64,000 nt of DNA from positions 434,001 through 498,000 of the forward strand of contig NZ_JBEPSM010000001.1 of NCBI RefSeq assembly GCF_040548815.1, in the 5' to 3' direction. The notes beneath the pieces were generated by a model that did no database searches, was not told where the DNA came from, and saw nothing but the letters and a program-made list of their open reading frames with translations. Of this stretch, positions 9,109-17,281 are shown in pieces. Both the position numbers and the translations under genes were made by a program. Each line of letters starts with the position of its first letter. Position 1 is the stretch's first letter. The stretch comes from Kaistia defluvii. GTDB taxonomy: Bacteria > Pseudomonadota > Alphaproteobacteria > Rhizobiales > Kaistiaceae.

Positions 9109-10760
9109 TGCGGCTTCTCTTCAGCCTCTACGGTACCCGCGCCGGCGGCCTGCTGCTGGCGCTGCTGCTTTCCTGCATGACGCTCGCAGCGGGCGTCGCG
9201 CTGTTCGGCGTGTCCGGCTGGTTTCTGACCGGGGCGGCGCTGGCCACCTCGGCCATGACCTTCAACCTGTTCGGCCCCTCGGCCATGGTGCGCGGCTTTT
9301 CGTTCCTGCGCATCGTCTCGCGCTATGGCGAGCGGCTTTCCGGCCATGCCACGACCTTCAAGATCCTGTCGGATATCCGCGTCCGCATCTTCTCGCGCCT
9401 GATCCCGCTGGTGCCGCTAAAGGCGGCGGCGCACCGGACGGGTGATTTCGTCGCGCGACTGACCGCCGATGTCGAGACGCTCGACATGATGTTCCTCCAG
9501 GTCGTCGCGCCGATCGCAACCGCGATCCTCGGCGCGCTTGGCCTCAGCCTGCTCCTGTGGCTTGTGCTACCGGAAGCGCTGCCGGTCGTCCTGATCGGCT
9601 TCGGGCTGACCACCCTCCTTCTGCCGGGGTTGATCGTGCTGGCCGGCCGGCGCTCGGGCGCGGAAACCGTCCGCACGGCTGCCGATCTCCGCATCGCGGT
9701 CCTGGATGGTATCGACGGGCACGCCGATCTCGTGACGCTTGGTGCCGTCGATGGCGCGCGCCATTCGGTCGACAAGGCGGTTGCCTTGGTCCGCAAAGCT
9801 CGGCTGCGGCAATCCTGGCGCATCGCGTTCGGGCCGGCCTTCGTGGTGCTCGGCACCGGCGCCACTGCGATCGCGACGCTTTTTGTCGGGCTGCCGGTGC
9901 TGGAGCAAGGCCGCGTCAGTGGCCCGGTGCTGGTCGGCGCGCTGCTGGCCGTCATGGCCGTGTTCGAGGTCGCAGGCCCGATCCTGCGCGGCGCCGGGAA
10001 GCTCGGAGCCGCGAGTGCCGCCGCCGGCCGGGTTCAGTCGCTCGTTGACATGCGGCCCGCCATCGTCGACCCCGCCAAGCCGGTCCGCGTCCCGCCAGCC
10101 GGCAATATCACCTTCGAAAAGGTCGGCTTCACCTATGGCCGCGACGCGTCGATCCTGACCGGCCTCGATCTCACGCTGCATCCGGGCGAGCGCATCGCCA
10201 TCATCGGCGAAAGCGGCTCCGGCAAGTCGACCTTGCTTGGCCTGCTGCTGCGTCTCGTCGATGTCGATACAGGGCGCATTTGCATCGGCGGCGTCGATAT
10301 CCGCGCCATGCGTCAGGCGGATCTGCATGCCCATATCGGACTATTGTCCCAAGACGCGCCGGTCTTCATCGGCACGATCCGTGACAATCTGAGGATTGCC
10401 GATCCGGCCGCCGATGACGCGACCCTCCATGCCGCGCTCGTCAAGGCGCGGCTCGACGGCTTCGTCCGCAGCCTCTCGCAGGGGCTGGACACATGGCTGG
10501 GCGAATCCGGCGAAACGCTCTCGGCCGGGCAGGCGCGACGCCTTTGCCTGGCGCGAACCTTGCTGTCGCCGGCTCCCGTGCTGCTTCTCGATGAACCCAC
10601 CGCCGGGCTCGATCGGCCGACGGAGGCCGAGTTTCTGGCCGATCTGCTGGCCGTCACCACCGGGCGCACGCTGATTCTCGCCACCCACGCCGCCATTCCG
10701 CACGGGGCCGTGGATCGCGTCTATCGGCTGGAGGATGGTGCGCTAACGTTGGAGGATTAA
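9108..10760 (+). CDS. cydC: Heterodimeric ABC exporter subunit CydC
   Basis: A 550-residue partner of CydD with a membrane domain (about 1-310) and an ABC domain: Walker A GESGSGKST near residue 367, Walker B VLLLDEPTAGLD. The signature motif reads LSAGQ rather than LSGGQ, an asymmetry seen in heterodimeric exporters. The start ATG 9108 overlaps the cydD TGA by one base and has AAGGGAG upstream, so the two are translationally coupled. The gene converges with the TetR gene, 23 bases apart. Confidence 0.9.
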   Translation: MRLLFSLYGTRAGGLLLALLLSCMTLAAGVALFGVSGWFLTGAALATSAMTFNLFGPSAMVRGFSFLRIVSRYGERLSGHATTFKILSDIRVRIFSRLIPLVPLKAAAHRTGDFVARLTADVETLDMMFLQVVAPIATAILGALGLSLLLWLVLPEALPVVLIGFGLTTLLLPGLIVLAGRRSGAETVRTAADLRIAVLDGIDGHADLVTLGAVDGARHSVDKAVALVRKARLRQSWRIAFGPAFVVLGTGATAIATLFVGLPVLEQGRVSGPVLVGALLAVMAVFEVAGPILRGAGKLGAASAAAGRVQSLVDMRPAIVDPAKPVRVPPAGNITFEKVGFTYGRDASILTGLDLTLHPGERIAIIGESGSGKSTLLGLLLRLVDVDTGRICIGGVDIRAMRQADLHAHIGLLSQDAPVFIGTIRDNLRIADPAADDATLHAALVKARLDGFVRSLSQGLDTWLGESGETLSAGQARRLCLARTLLSPAPVLLLDEPTAGLDRPTEAEFLADLLAVTTGRTLILATHAAIPHGAVDRVYRLEDGALTLED

Positions 10761-10783
10761 GCTCGCGACACGGGCCGAGCGGC

Positions 10784-11395
10784 CTACCGCCGGTGCGAGG
10801 CGATGATTCCGGCCGCCAGCGCGGCGAGCGTGCTGGTGGGCTTGCCGCCTTCGACATTCTGCCAGGCGACCCGCGAACCCTCGATCATCAGGAACAGCTG
10901 GTCCGCCAGCAGTTCCGGCTCCGCCAGCCCCGAAGCGCGGCAGATGCGGATCAGGTTGTCCCGGTGCTGGCGCGTATTCGCCTCCAGCACCTGACGGCCG
11001 GGATGGGCGGGGTCGGTGATCTGCATCGCCGCGCTGGCCAGCGCGCAGCCGCTCTCATTGCCGTGCTCGGCGTGATTGGCGATCCGCTGCAGCCAGGCGT
11101 CGATCTGCGCCAGCGGCTCGCCCGGATGCTCGTTCTCGATCTCGCACCAGATCGCGGCGCCTTCCGCAGCGAGGCCGCGCAGATATTCGGCGACCAGCAG
11201 GTCCTTCGATTCGAAATGGCGATAGAGCGTCATCTTGTTGGTGCCGGCCGCCTCGGCCACCGCTTCCACGCCAACGCCATGCACGCCGTGACGCGCGAAC
11301 AGTTCGCGCGCGGCGATCAGAATGCGCTCGCGCGGCGGCAGCGCCCGTGCGGCGGGGCTGCTGTGAACAGACTGTTCAGCGATCTTCACTTCCAT
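10784..11395 (-). CDS. TetR/AcrR-family transcriptional repressor
   Basis: A 203-residue regulator. The N-terminal TetR helix-turn-helix is visible at about residues 22-70 (ARELFARHGVHGVGVEAVAEAAGTNKMTLYRHFESKD), followed by a helical ligand-binding domain. It is transcribed away from the azoreductase gene. The intergenic region holds overlapping inverted repeats, so it most likely represses both itself and the azoreductase until an electrophile or quinone ligand binds. The ligand is not deducible from sequence. Confidence 0.88.
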   Translation of the reverse strand: MEVKIAEQSVHSSPAARALPPRERILIAARELFARHGVHGVGVEAVAEAAGTNKMTLYRHFESKDLLVAEYLRGLAAEGAAIWCEIENEHPGEPLAQIDAWLQRIANHAEHGNESGCALASAAMQITDPAHPGRQVLEANTRQHRDNLIRICRASGLAEPELLADQLFLMIEGSRVAWQNVEGGKPTSTLAALAAGIIASHRR

Positions 11396-11407
11396 CTCGT
11401 TGACTCG

Positions 11408-11442
11408 ATGTTACCTAGGAGTAACATTTGATAATGTTACTC
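11408..11442. promoter_or_regulatory. Overlapping inverted-repeat operator between tetR and azoR
   Basis: Three alternating half-sites form two perfect palindromes sharing the middle arm: ATGTTAC (11408-11414) with GTAACAT (11421-11427), and GAGTAACAT (11419-11427) with ATGTTACTC (11434-11442). The array starts 13 bases upstream of the tetR start codon and ends 65 bases upstream of azoR. Inferred to be the operator of the adjacent TetR protein, possibly binding two dimers. Confidence 0.75.
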
Positions 11443-11507
11443 TACGGTATCGACGCAGCTCCCCCCGGATTTGGGCCGGTTTCCGTAACATAGTGAAGGG
11501 AAGACCG

Positions 11508-12131
11508 ATGACCAACATCCTTTTCGTTACCTCGAGCCCCCGTGGCGGCGCCTCGCATTCCAGCAAGGTCGCCGAGCGCGTTCTCGCCGACCTTGTCGCG
11601 CATAATCCGAGCGCAACGGTCGTCCGCCGCGACCTCGCCGCCGATCCGCTTCCGCATGTCGATGAAGCCTATCTGGGCGCGCTGTTCACCCCGGCCGAGG
11701 CCCGCACCGACGCCCAGAAGGCGGCGGTCGCCCTGTCGGACCAGCTGATCGACGAACTGTTCGCCGCCGACATCATCGTGATCGCCTCGGCGATGATCAA
11801 TTTCACCATCACCTCGACGCTGAAGACCTGGCTCGACTACATTGCCCGCGCCGGCCGCACCTTCGCTTATGTCGATAATGCGCCGGTCGGCCTCGTCACC
11901 GGCAAGCGCGTCGTCTTGGTCGAGTCGAAGGGCGGTATCTATTCGGAAGGCCCGATGAAGCCGGCCGATTTCCAGCTACCCTATCTGCGCTTCATCCTGT
12001 CCTTCATGGGCCTGTCCCAGGTCGAGGAGATCACCGTCGAGGGCGTAGCCTTCGGCGCGGAGCAGGCTGCCAATGCGGTCGCTGCCGCCGAGATCAAGGC
12101 TTCGGAGACGGCGCGCGCCATCGCCGCCTGA
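11508..12131 (+). CDS. azoR: FMN-dependent NADH-azoreductase
   Basis: A 207-residue flavodoxin-fold quinone/azo reductase. The N-terminal FMN-phosphate loop (TSSPRGGASHSSKVAERV) and the central motif MINFTITSTLKTWLDYIARAGRTFAY are typical of AzoR, a cytoplasmic two-electron reductase that detoxifies quinones and reduces azo dyes. ATG 11508 was chosen over an upstream GTG/ATG frame because GAAGGGAAG lies just before it and the motif begins immediately. Divergent from and probably controlled by the TetR gene. Confidence 0.9.
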   Translation: MTNILFVTSSPRGGASHSSKVAERVLADLVAHNPSATVVRRDLAADPLPHVDEAYLGALFTPAEARTDAQKAAVALSDQLIDELFAADIIVIASAMINFTITSTLKTWLDYIARAGRTFAYVDNAPVGLVTGKRVVLVESKGGIYSEGPMKPADFQLPYLRFILSFMGLSQVEEITVEGVAFGAEQAANAVAAAEIKASETARAIAA

Positions 12132-12155
12132 GGCCGCTTTCGAGCCTCAAAAAGA

Positions 12156-12186
12156 AACGGCCGGATCTTGCGATCCGGCCGTTTGC
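12156..12186 (+). terminator. Terminator between azoR and the exported protein gene
   Basis: A perfect 12-bp stem (12156-12167 with 12172-12183) closed by a TTGC loop. The flanking AAA and TTT allow it to act on both strands, ending azoR from the left and the leftward exported-protein gene (stop at 12188) from the right. Confidence 0.85.
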
Positions 12187-12187
12187 G

Positions 12188-14158
12188 TTACGGGGTGGTG
12201 GTCTTGATCTCGATCTGCAGAAGATCGGGCAGCTTCTGCGGCGCGCTGTCCGCCGTCTCGATCAGCTGCATCACCGGCACCGGCGTCGCCGGCGCGGCGG
12301 TGATGGTCATGGTGCCCGGCGCCTTGATGAAGGCCTGCAGGGCAGGGGCCAGCTTCGCCTGGAAGCCCGGGTTCTTCAGCACCATCAGGAACAGCGGCAG
12401 AGCGCCGGCGATCTGCTGGCGGAACTTGTCCGGCTCGACATTCATCTTCTTCGCCTGCATGCCGACGGCGCGCTCGACGATCGACTTGTCCTCGATCGAG
12501 AGCTTGCCGCGCGTGAACAGCAGCGAGGCCAGCGCGCCTTCCAGCGCCTTCGGATCCTCGATCGCCTGGCGCGTCAGCCCGGTCAGCGTGGCGTCGACGT
12601 TCATCGTCGCCAGGTCCTTGATGGCGAGCTTGAAGCCATCGAGGATGACGCTCTCATCCGCTTCGCGCCAGGAGAGATGGAAGCCGTAATCGGCCACCAG
12701 GCGGTCATAGCCGAGACCCTTGATCATTTCGCGGGCGCGGCGGTCGTCGATCTGCGACAGGTCGAGATCGAGCCCGCGGACGTCGCTGGTGATGCTGGTC
12801 GGCACGGGGCCGATATAGGCGTCGAGATCAATGCGCGCGCGGTCGACGGCGCCAAGCTTCTTGCCCCCCTGCGTGACGTCGACGCCGACGGCCTCGGCGA
12901 AGCCCATGGTCGGGATCATCGGCGTCGGGTCGAACTCGGCGCCGCCCAGGCTTGCGAAGACCGATGCAACCACCAGATCCGGCGCCGGGAACTTGAAGCC
13001 GCCGATGGCCAGCCGCTCGGCGCCGACCGAACCCTTGTCCTGGATCGCGACATCGAGATCGCGCAGGCCGATTTCGCCGATGCCGTCGCTCGAGAAATCA
13101 TTGATGTGGAAATCGCCCAGATGGAAGCGTTCCACCTCGGGGGCGGTCACATCGAGGTCGGTCAGGCGCACCGTGCCGACGCCGGCGAAGCTCAACAGTC
13201 CCGAGAGCTGCTCGAGCGCCATCTGCGCCAGTTCGTCTTCCGGGCGATCGGATGTCGCCAGCATGGTGTCGAGGAAGCCGGTGAAGCTCTTCGGCGGCTG
13301 GCGAAGGCGGAGATTCTCCATCTCGAATGTGCCCATGCGGATCGACGCGCCGGGCATCTCGATCGAGAAGTTGCGATAGATCTCGAGGCCGAGCGCGGTG
13401 CGCCACTTGCCGTCGCCGACGCCGCCGATATAGCGCTCGGGATCGAACACGGCCGAGATGGCGTCGAGGTCGTATTTGCGCGCTTCGATCTTGTCGATCG
13501 TGAACTTCAGCAGGCCGTCGGGTGAGGGCATTTCCTGCGAGACGGGGCCGATCGTCACCTGGTCGATGACGCCGTTCGCCATGCCCTTCAGCTCATAGGA
13601 GCCGAAGCTGGCGGCGGACGTCTGGCCCTCGCTGGTCTCGGTCGCTTCGATCCGGCCGACACGCACGCTGTCGACGGAAGCCTTGGCGATGATGCCCCAG
13701 CCCTTGGCGAGCGAGGTGAAGATGCGGTTCTGATCGAAGACGTAATTGACGAAGCTCGGGACCGCGAGATTGTCGACGCGGATGTCGGTGAGCTTCGAGC
13801 TGCCGAGGTCGCCCACCACCAGCTTGCCGCTGTCGGCGGTGATCTCGCTCGCCTTGAAGCCGCCATCGGCCGCCTCGGCGTAATTGGTGATGGCGATGTT
13901 GCCGAAGCTGATTTCCAGCTTGGTCGCCAGCGTCTCGCTGCGGATGGTCAGGTTGCGCAGCGTCGCGGTGCGCTGGCCCTCGTCATAGGAAAGCTCGGAA
14001 AAGCCGGCGACCCAGTTCGGCGAGGCGTCGAGCGTCGAGATCCAGTGGCGGATCGCCGTCTCGATCGGCTCCTCGGCAAGCGCCGGCAACGAGGCCGTCA
14101 TGGCGGCGGCGCTGACACCGGCGGCGAGAAGACGGACGCGTAGCGACGAACGGCTCAT
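12188..14158 (-). CDS. Exported protein of unknown function, large paralogue
   Basis: A 656-residue protein with a signal peptide (RLLAAGVSAAAMTASLPALAEE). I do not recognise a named family. The body alternates short hydrophobic beta-type segments, suggesting a beta-rich periplasmic protein. Its last ~230 residues match the neighbouring gene: shared landmarks are LGYD, an L-TGL/FGGL segment, MQAK-M, GALPL, GFQ, the near-identical TITAAP--PVP-MQ and LPD near the end. ATG 14158 was chosen because GGAG precedes it and the signal peptide begins there. The two genes are adjacent and co-oriented, separated by a terminator, so they arose by duplication but may be transcribed separately. Confidence 0.7.
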   Translation of the reverse strand: MSRSSLRVRLLAAGVSAAAMTASLPALAEEPIETAIRHWISTLDASPNWVAGFSELSYDEGQRTATLRNLTIRSETLATKLEISFGNIAITNYAEAADGGFKASEITADSGKLVVGDLGSSKLTDIRVDNLAVPSFVNYVFDQNRIFTSLAKGWGIIAKASVDSVRVGRIEATETSEGQTSAASFGSYELKGMANGVIDQVTIGPVSQEMPSPDGLLKFTIDKIEARKYDLDAISAVFDPERYIGGVGDGKWRTALGLEIYRNFSIEMPGASIRMGTFEMENLRLRQPPKSFTGFLDTMLATSDRPEDELAQMALEQLSGLLSFAGVGTVRLTDLDVTAPEVERFHLGDFHINDFSSDGIGEIGLRDLDVAIQDKGSVGAERLAIGGFKFPAPDLVVASVFASLGGAEFDPTPMIPTMGFAEAVGVDVTQGGKKLGAVDRARIDLDAYIGPVPTSITSDVRGLDLDLSQIDDRRAREMIKGLGYDRLVADYGFHLSWREADESVILDGFKLAIKDLATMNVDATLTGLTRQAIEDPKALEGALASLLFTRGKLSIEDKSIVERAVGMQAKKMNVEPDKFRQQIAGALPLFLMVLKNPGFQAKLAPALQAFIKAPGTMTITAAPATPVPVMQLIETADSAPQKLPDLLQIEIKTTTP

Positions 14159-14235
14159 AGGGTGCTCCATTGGCAGCAGGTCGATCCAGCTCGGCGAGCG
14201 ATCGACCGTTACAGTCTGTCCCCGATGCGGGACAA

Positions 14236-14263
14236 GAAAAACCGGGCGGTCTGCACCGCCCGG
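14236..14263 (-). terminator. Intrinsic terminator between the two exported paralogues
   Basis: On the minus strand a 9-bp stem (14255-14263 with 14242-14250) with a four-base loop is followed by five T residues (14241-14237). It would stop transcription from the 380-residue paralogue before the larger one. Confidence 0.85.
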
Positions 14264-14304
14264 GATCCGTTTGGCGCGCCGGGGCGCGCAGTTTTCTTAG
14301 GCGC

Positions 14305-15447
14305 TTACTGGTTGGCCTGGATGTCGACGGCCAGAACGTCCGGCAGCGTCTGCGGCGCGGTCGAAGCGGCACCGAAGATCTGCATAATCGGAACGGGATT
14401 GCCGGGGGCCGCGGTGATGGTCAGCGACTGCGGGTCCTTGAGGAAAGCGGTCGCCGCCATGGCGATGCGATCCTGGAAGCCCTGGTTGCCGACAACCGAA
14501 AGCAGCAACGGCAGCGCGCCGCTGATCTGCTCGACGAACTGCTCGGGCGTCGCGCCCATCTGCTTCGCCTGCATCGCGATCACGCGGCCGACGATGCCGG
14601 CATTGTCGAAGCGGATCTTGGCGTTGTCGACGGTGGCGGTTGCGGCGAGCTCCGAGAGCTTGTCCGGATCCTGCAGCTTGTCGCGCGGCAGGCCGCCGAA
14701 CGTGCCGGTGATCACCAGCTTGCCGACATCCTTGCCGTCGAGGCTGATCGAGCGGAAGGTGAAGCTCTGCTTGGAATTGTCATAGGCGCCGTCGATGCCG
14801 ACGTCGAAGTTGAGCTTGTCGTAGCCGAGCTGCTCGACCCAATCCTTGGTCTGCTCGTCCGACTTCAGCACTTCGCCGGGAATGGTGACGCCGGTGACGC
14901 GCAGCTGGCCGTCATTCGGCGCGCCTTCGACGACATCGCCGAGCGAGATGTTCACGCCATCGACAGTGATCGGGGCGGGGGTCTCGGTGGAAACGACGTT
15001 GATGGTCGACATTTCCATGTTCGAGAACGGCGTGATCTTGGCCTTCGAGTTGATCTCGGTCGGCGCGGGAACGATGGCGTCCTTGAACAGGCCCTTGTCC
15101 CAGCTGATGGTGGTCTTCTCGTCGACGATCTTGCCGGCGTCGAACGAAATGCTGGCTGCCGTGAAGCCGCCGCTGGTGCGCTCGATCGGGCTTTCGATGA
15201 CGATGGCCGGAATGGTCACGTCGCCGCCCTGCTTGGCGACCATCTTCACATTGCTGAGAGTTACGTTGTCGCCATCGGCCTTGGCCGATTCGACCGTGAC
15301 CTTGGCCTCGCCGCGAGCCTGGGCGGCGGCGATGAAGGCGTCTGAGATCTTCTGGGCGTCGGGAGCTGCGAAGGCCGCCGTCGACAGCATCAGCGCCGAT
15401 GCGAGCGTAAGGCTGCGCACCGCGAAGCCGGAAACTGTCAGGTTCAT
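14305..15447 (-). CDS. Exported protein of unknown function, small paralogue
   Basis: A 380-residue protein with a clear signal peptide (SLTLASALMLSTAAFAA, cleavage expected near residue 28). It is related over its C-terminal two thirds to the 656-residue neighbour, ending TITAAPGNPVPIMQ...LPDVLAVDI. The N-terminal half is beta-rich. ATG 15447 has a good GGAGG five bases upstream, which rules out the much longer open frame to 15867. No family recognised; AsmA-like or other periplasmic lipid/envelope roles would be guesses. Confidence 0.7.
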   Translation of the reverse strand: MNLTVSGFAVRSLTLASALMLSTAAFAAPDAQKISDAFIAAAQARGEAKVTVESAKADGDNVTLSNVKMVAKQGGDVTIPAIVIESPIERTSGGFTAASISFDAGKIVDEKTTISWDKGLFKDAIVPAPTEINSKAKITPFSNMEMSTINVVSTETPAPITVDGVNISLGDVVEGAPNDGQLRVTGVTIPGEVLKSDEQTKDWVEQLGYDKLNFDVGIDGAYDNSKQSFTFRSISLDGKDVGKLVITGTFGGLPRDKLQDPDKLSELAATATVDNAKIRFDNAGIVGRVIAMQAKQMGATPEQFVEQISGALPLLLSVVGNQGFQDRIAMAATAFLKDPQSLTITAAPGNPVPIMQIFGAASTAPQTLPDVLAVDIQANQ

Positions 15448-15689
15448 TATGTCCTCCAAGGAACGAATCGAGAGTGCTCGGCGAGAGGCCGAAACAAGGT
15501 CCGGCAGGCATTCTGTCCGTACTTCATGGCGAGAGCAAGAACGGCAGCCCTGCCTGTGATGAACGTCACCCGTGTCGAAACGGGGGATTGCACCCGTTCG
15601 AATCTGCGGAATCCGTGCCGGCGAGCCGGGAATCGCTCGGCCGAGCGCCGCAACCGGCGGTATGGGAGGCTTCCGAAAAGACCGCGCCA

Positions 15690-15854
15690 TCAACCACGGC
15701 TGCGCGAACAGGCATTGATGTCGGAGGTGCCGCCGGGGCCGCAGGCATTGACCGGCTCCATGGCCTTGATGGCGGGCGAGTTCGGATCGGTGGTGCAGCC
15801 CTGGAGGCTGGCACTGGCGGACAGGACAGCGAAAACCATAAGCAGACAGCGCAT
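15690..15854 (-). CDS. Small lipoprotein A, unknown function
   Basis: A 54-codon gene. The N-terminus is a signal peptide ending in the lipobox LQGC (Cys20), so the mature product would be a 35-residue lipoprotein. The mature part reads TTDPNSPAIKAMEPVNACGPGG and contains two further Cys (residues 38 and 49) in an ACGPGGTSDINAC motif. It is paralogous to the next small gene. ATG 15854 has only a weak AGGTGAAG upstream. Function unknown. Confidence 0.72.
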   Translation of the reverse strand: MRCLLMVFAVLSASASLQGCTTDPNSPAIKAMEPVNACGPGGTSDINACSRSRG

Positions 15855-16068
15855 CAACTTGCTTCACCTATGCGGTTCGAGCGGCGACGATGAGCCCCGC
15901 CGCCGCCGAAACGGTGAGGGGCTCGGTCGATCTCCTTGCCGATATAGGCGAGCACGCCGACGCGGCCAGTCCTCGTTCAGAAGACCGGGCCGTTTCCGCA
16001 GCTCGTGGCCGGTGAAGCCAAGGTCGAGCCAGGCAGGCGGAGGATCCGACTGCCTGGTCGCGAGATGA

Positions 16069-16236
16069 TCAGCGGCGGCCGCTCGAGCAATCGTTCACAT
16101 TGCTGGATCCGCCGGGACCGCAGGCATTGACCGGGTCATCCATCGCCTTGATGGCGGGGGCGTTGGGATTGCTGGTGCAGCCCGACAGGCTGGCCAGGCC
16201 GGCGCTGATGGCAAGAACGGCAAGCAGGGTGCGCAT
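16069..16236 (-). CDS. Small lipoprotein B, unknown function
   Basis: A 55-codon paralogue of the preceding small gene. The signal peptide MRTLLAVLAISAGLASLSGC ends with lipobox LSGC (Cys20). The mature part shares the pattern NPNAPAIKAM and ACGPGGSSNVNDC with its neighbour, including both mature Cys. GAGGATGAG lies upstream of ATG 16236. The conservation of the mature region between copies while the spacing DNA is unrelated supports both as real genes. Confidence 0.75.
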   Translation of the reverse strand: MRTLLAVLAISAGLASLSGCTSNPNAPAIKAMDDPVNACGPGGSSNVNDCSSGRR

Positions 16237-16355
16237 GGGAACTCATCCTCTGGTTGGCCCTTCGCTTCGATGCGCCGGGCTTCCCGGCGGCACAGCGTTT
16301 TCTTCGTGGGCAATCGGAGGGTCTCGCAACGGAAGGTCGCGCGCAAGTGGCATCC

Positions 16356-17066
16356 TTACAGCACGATCAGCCCAATGCCCTTCAACAAATCCGCCGCCTG
16401 AGCCTTGGAGATGATCGCCTTGCGGAACAGGCCGGCATCGGCCAGCGTGATGGCGCCGAGATCGCAGCCGCGCAGGTCCGCGCCCTCGAATTTCGCGGCC
16501 CGCAGGCTGGCCGAGCGCAGCGACGAATCGACAAACACGGCATCGCGGAAATCCGCGCCGGCGAGATCGGCATCGGCGAAATCGACGCCGTCGACCCGCT
16601 CCTTGCGAAACGAAAGGTTGCGCAGCATCGCGCCGTTCAGACGCGTGCGGCGGAAGGCGATGCCGATCGCCGCGGCGCCCTGGAAGTCGCCGCCCGTCAG
16701 CTTGCAATCCTCGAAGCGGGCATTGGTCAATCGCGCGCGGACAAATTCGGCGTTGCTCAGGTTGCAGTTGACGAAACGGGCGTCCGCCAGCTCGGCGCCG
16801 GAGAAAACCGCCTTCAGCGCCCGCACCTCGTTCCAGTGCGATCCCGTGGCCTCGACGCCGCGAAGATCGCTGCCGGAGAAATCGCAGCGCTCGAAGCTCG
16901 CCTCGGTGAGATGGAGGCCCTTCATGTCGCAATCGGTGAACTGGCAATCGGCGAAGCGCGCCCCGGAAAGATCCGTCTCGCCATCGAACAGGCTCGCCAG
17001 CCGGATCTTCTCGGCAACGAGGTTTTCGACGATGCGGGTCGGGGCGGCAGCGGGCGGTCGGGTCAT
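16356..17066 (-). CDS. Pentapeptide-repeat protein
   Basis: A 236-residue protein made almost wholly of A(D/N)LXX-type five-residue repeats (for example GARFADCQFTDCDMKG, ADADLAGADFRDAVF), which fold as a right-handed quadrilateral beta-helix. No signal peptide or membrane helix, so probably cytoplasmic. Related proteins include gyrase-protecting Qnr/MfpA types, but that role cannot be claimed here. Start at ATG 17066 has a weak ribosome site. Divergent from the TRAP transporter operon. Confidence 0.85.
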   Translation of the reverse strand: MTRPPAAAPTRIVENLVAEKIRLASLFDGETDLSGARFADCQFTDCDMKGLHLTEASFERCDFSGSDLRGVEATGSHWNEVRALKAVFSGAELADARFVNCNLSNAEFVRARLTNARFEDCKLTGGDFQGAAAIGIAFRRTRLNGAMLRNLSFRKERVDGVDFADADLAGADFRDAVFVDSSLRSASLRAAKFEGADLRGCDLGAITLADAGLFRKAIISKAQAADLLKGIGLIVL

Positions 17067-17281
17067 GAATCAGCCTTGGGTGCTTTTCCGGCACCCTATC
17101 CCCAAGCGCATCCCGCCTCCATCGCCAACGGATCCCGTCCAGCCTCTCGATGCCATGGGCTCCAAGGGGGCGCCCTAAACCCTTGTCCCCGCAGGCTCGA
17201 TGCAGTGTCATGCCGCGATCGCGGTGATTCCTTGGCACGTTTGGACATCCGCTGGCGCAGGATGGCAGGGACGGCCGCTGT

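Noticed and set aside
15855..16068. A hairpin GCCAGGCAG / CTGCCTGG near 16028-16058 as a terminator of lipoprotein B.
   Set aside because: Arms are present but there is no T-run on the minus strand, so I left it out of the feature list.
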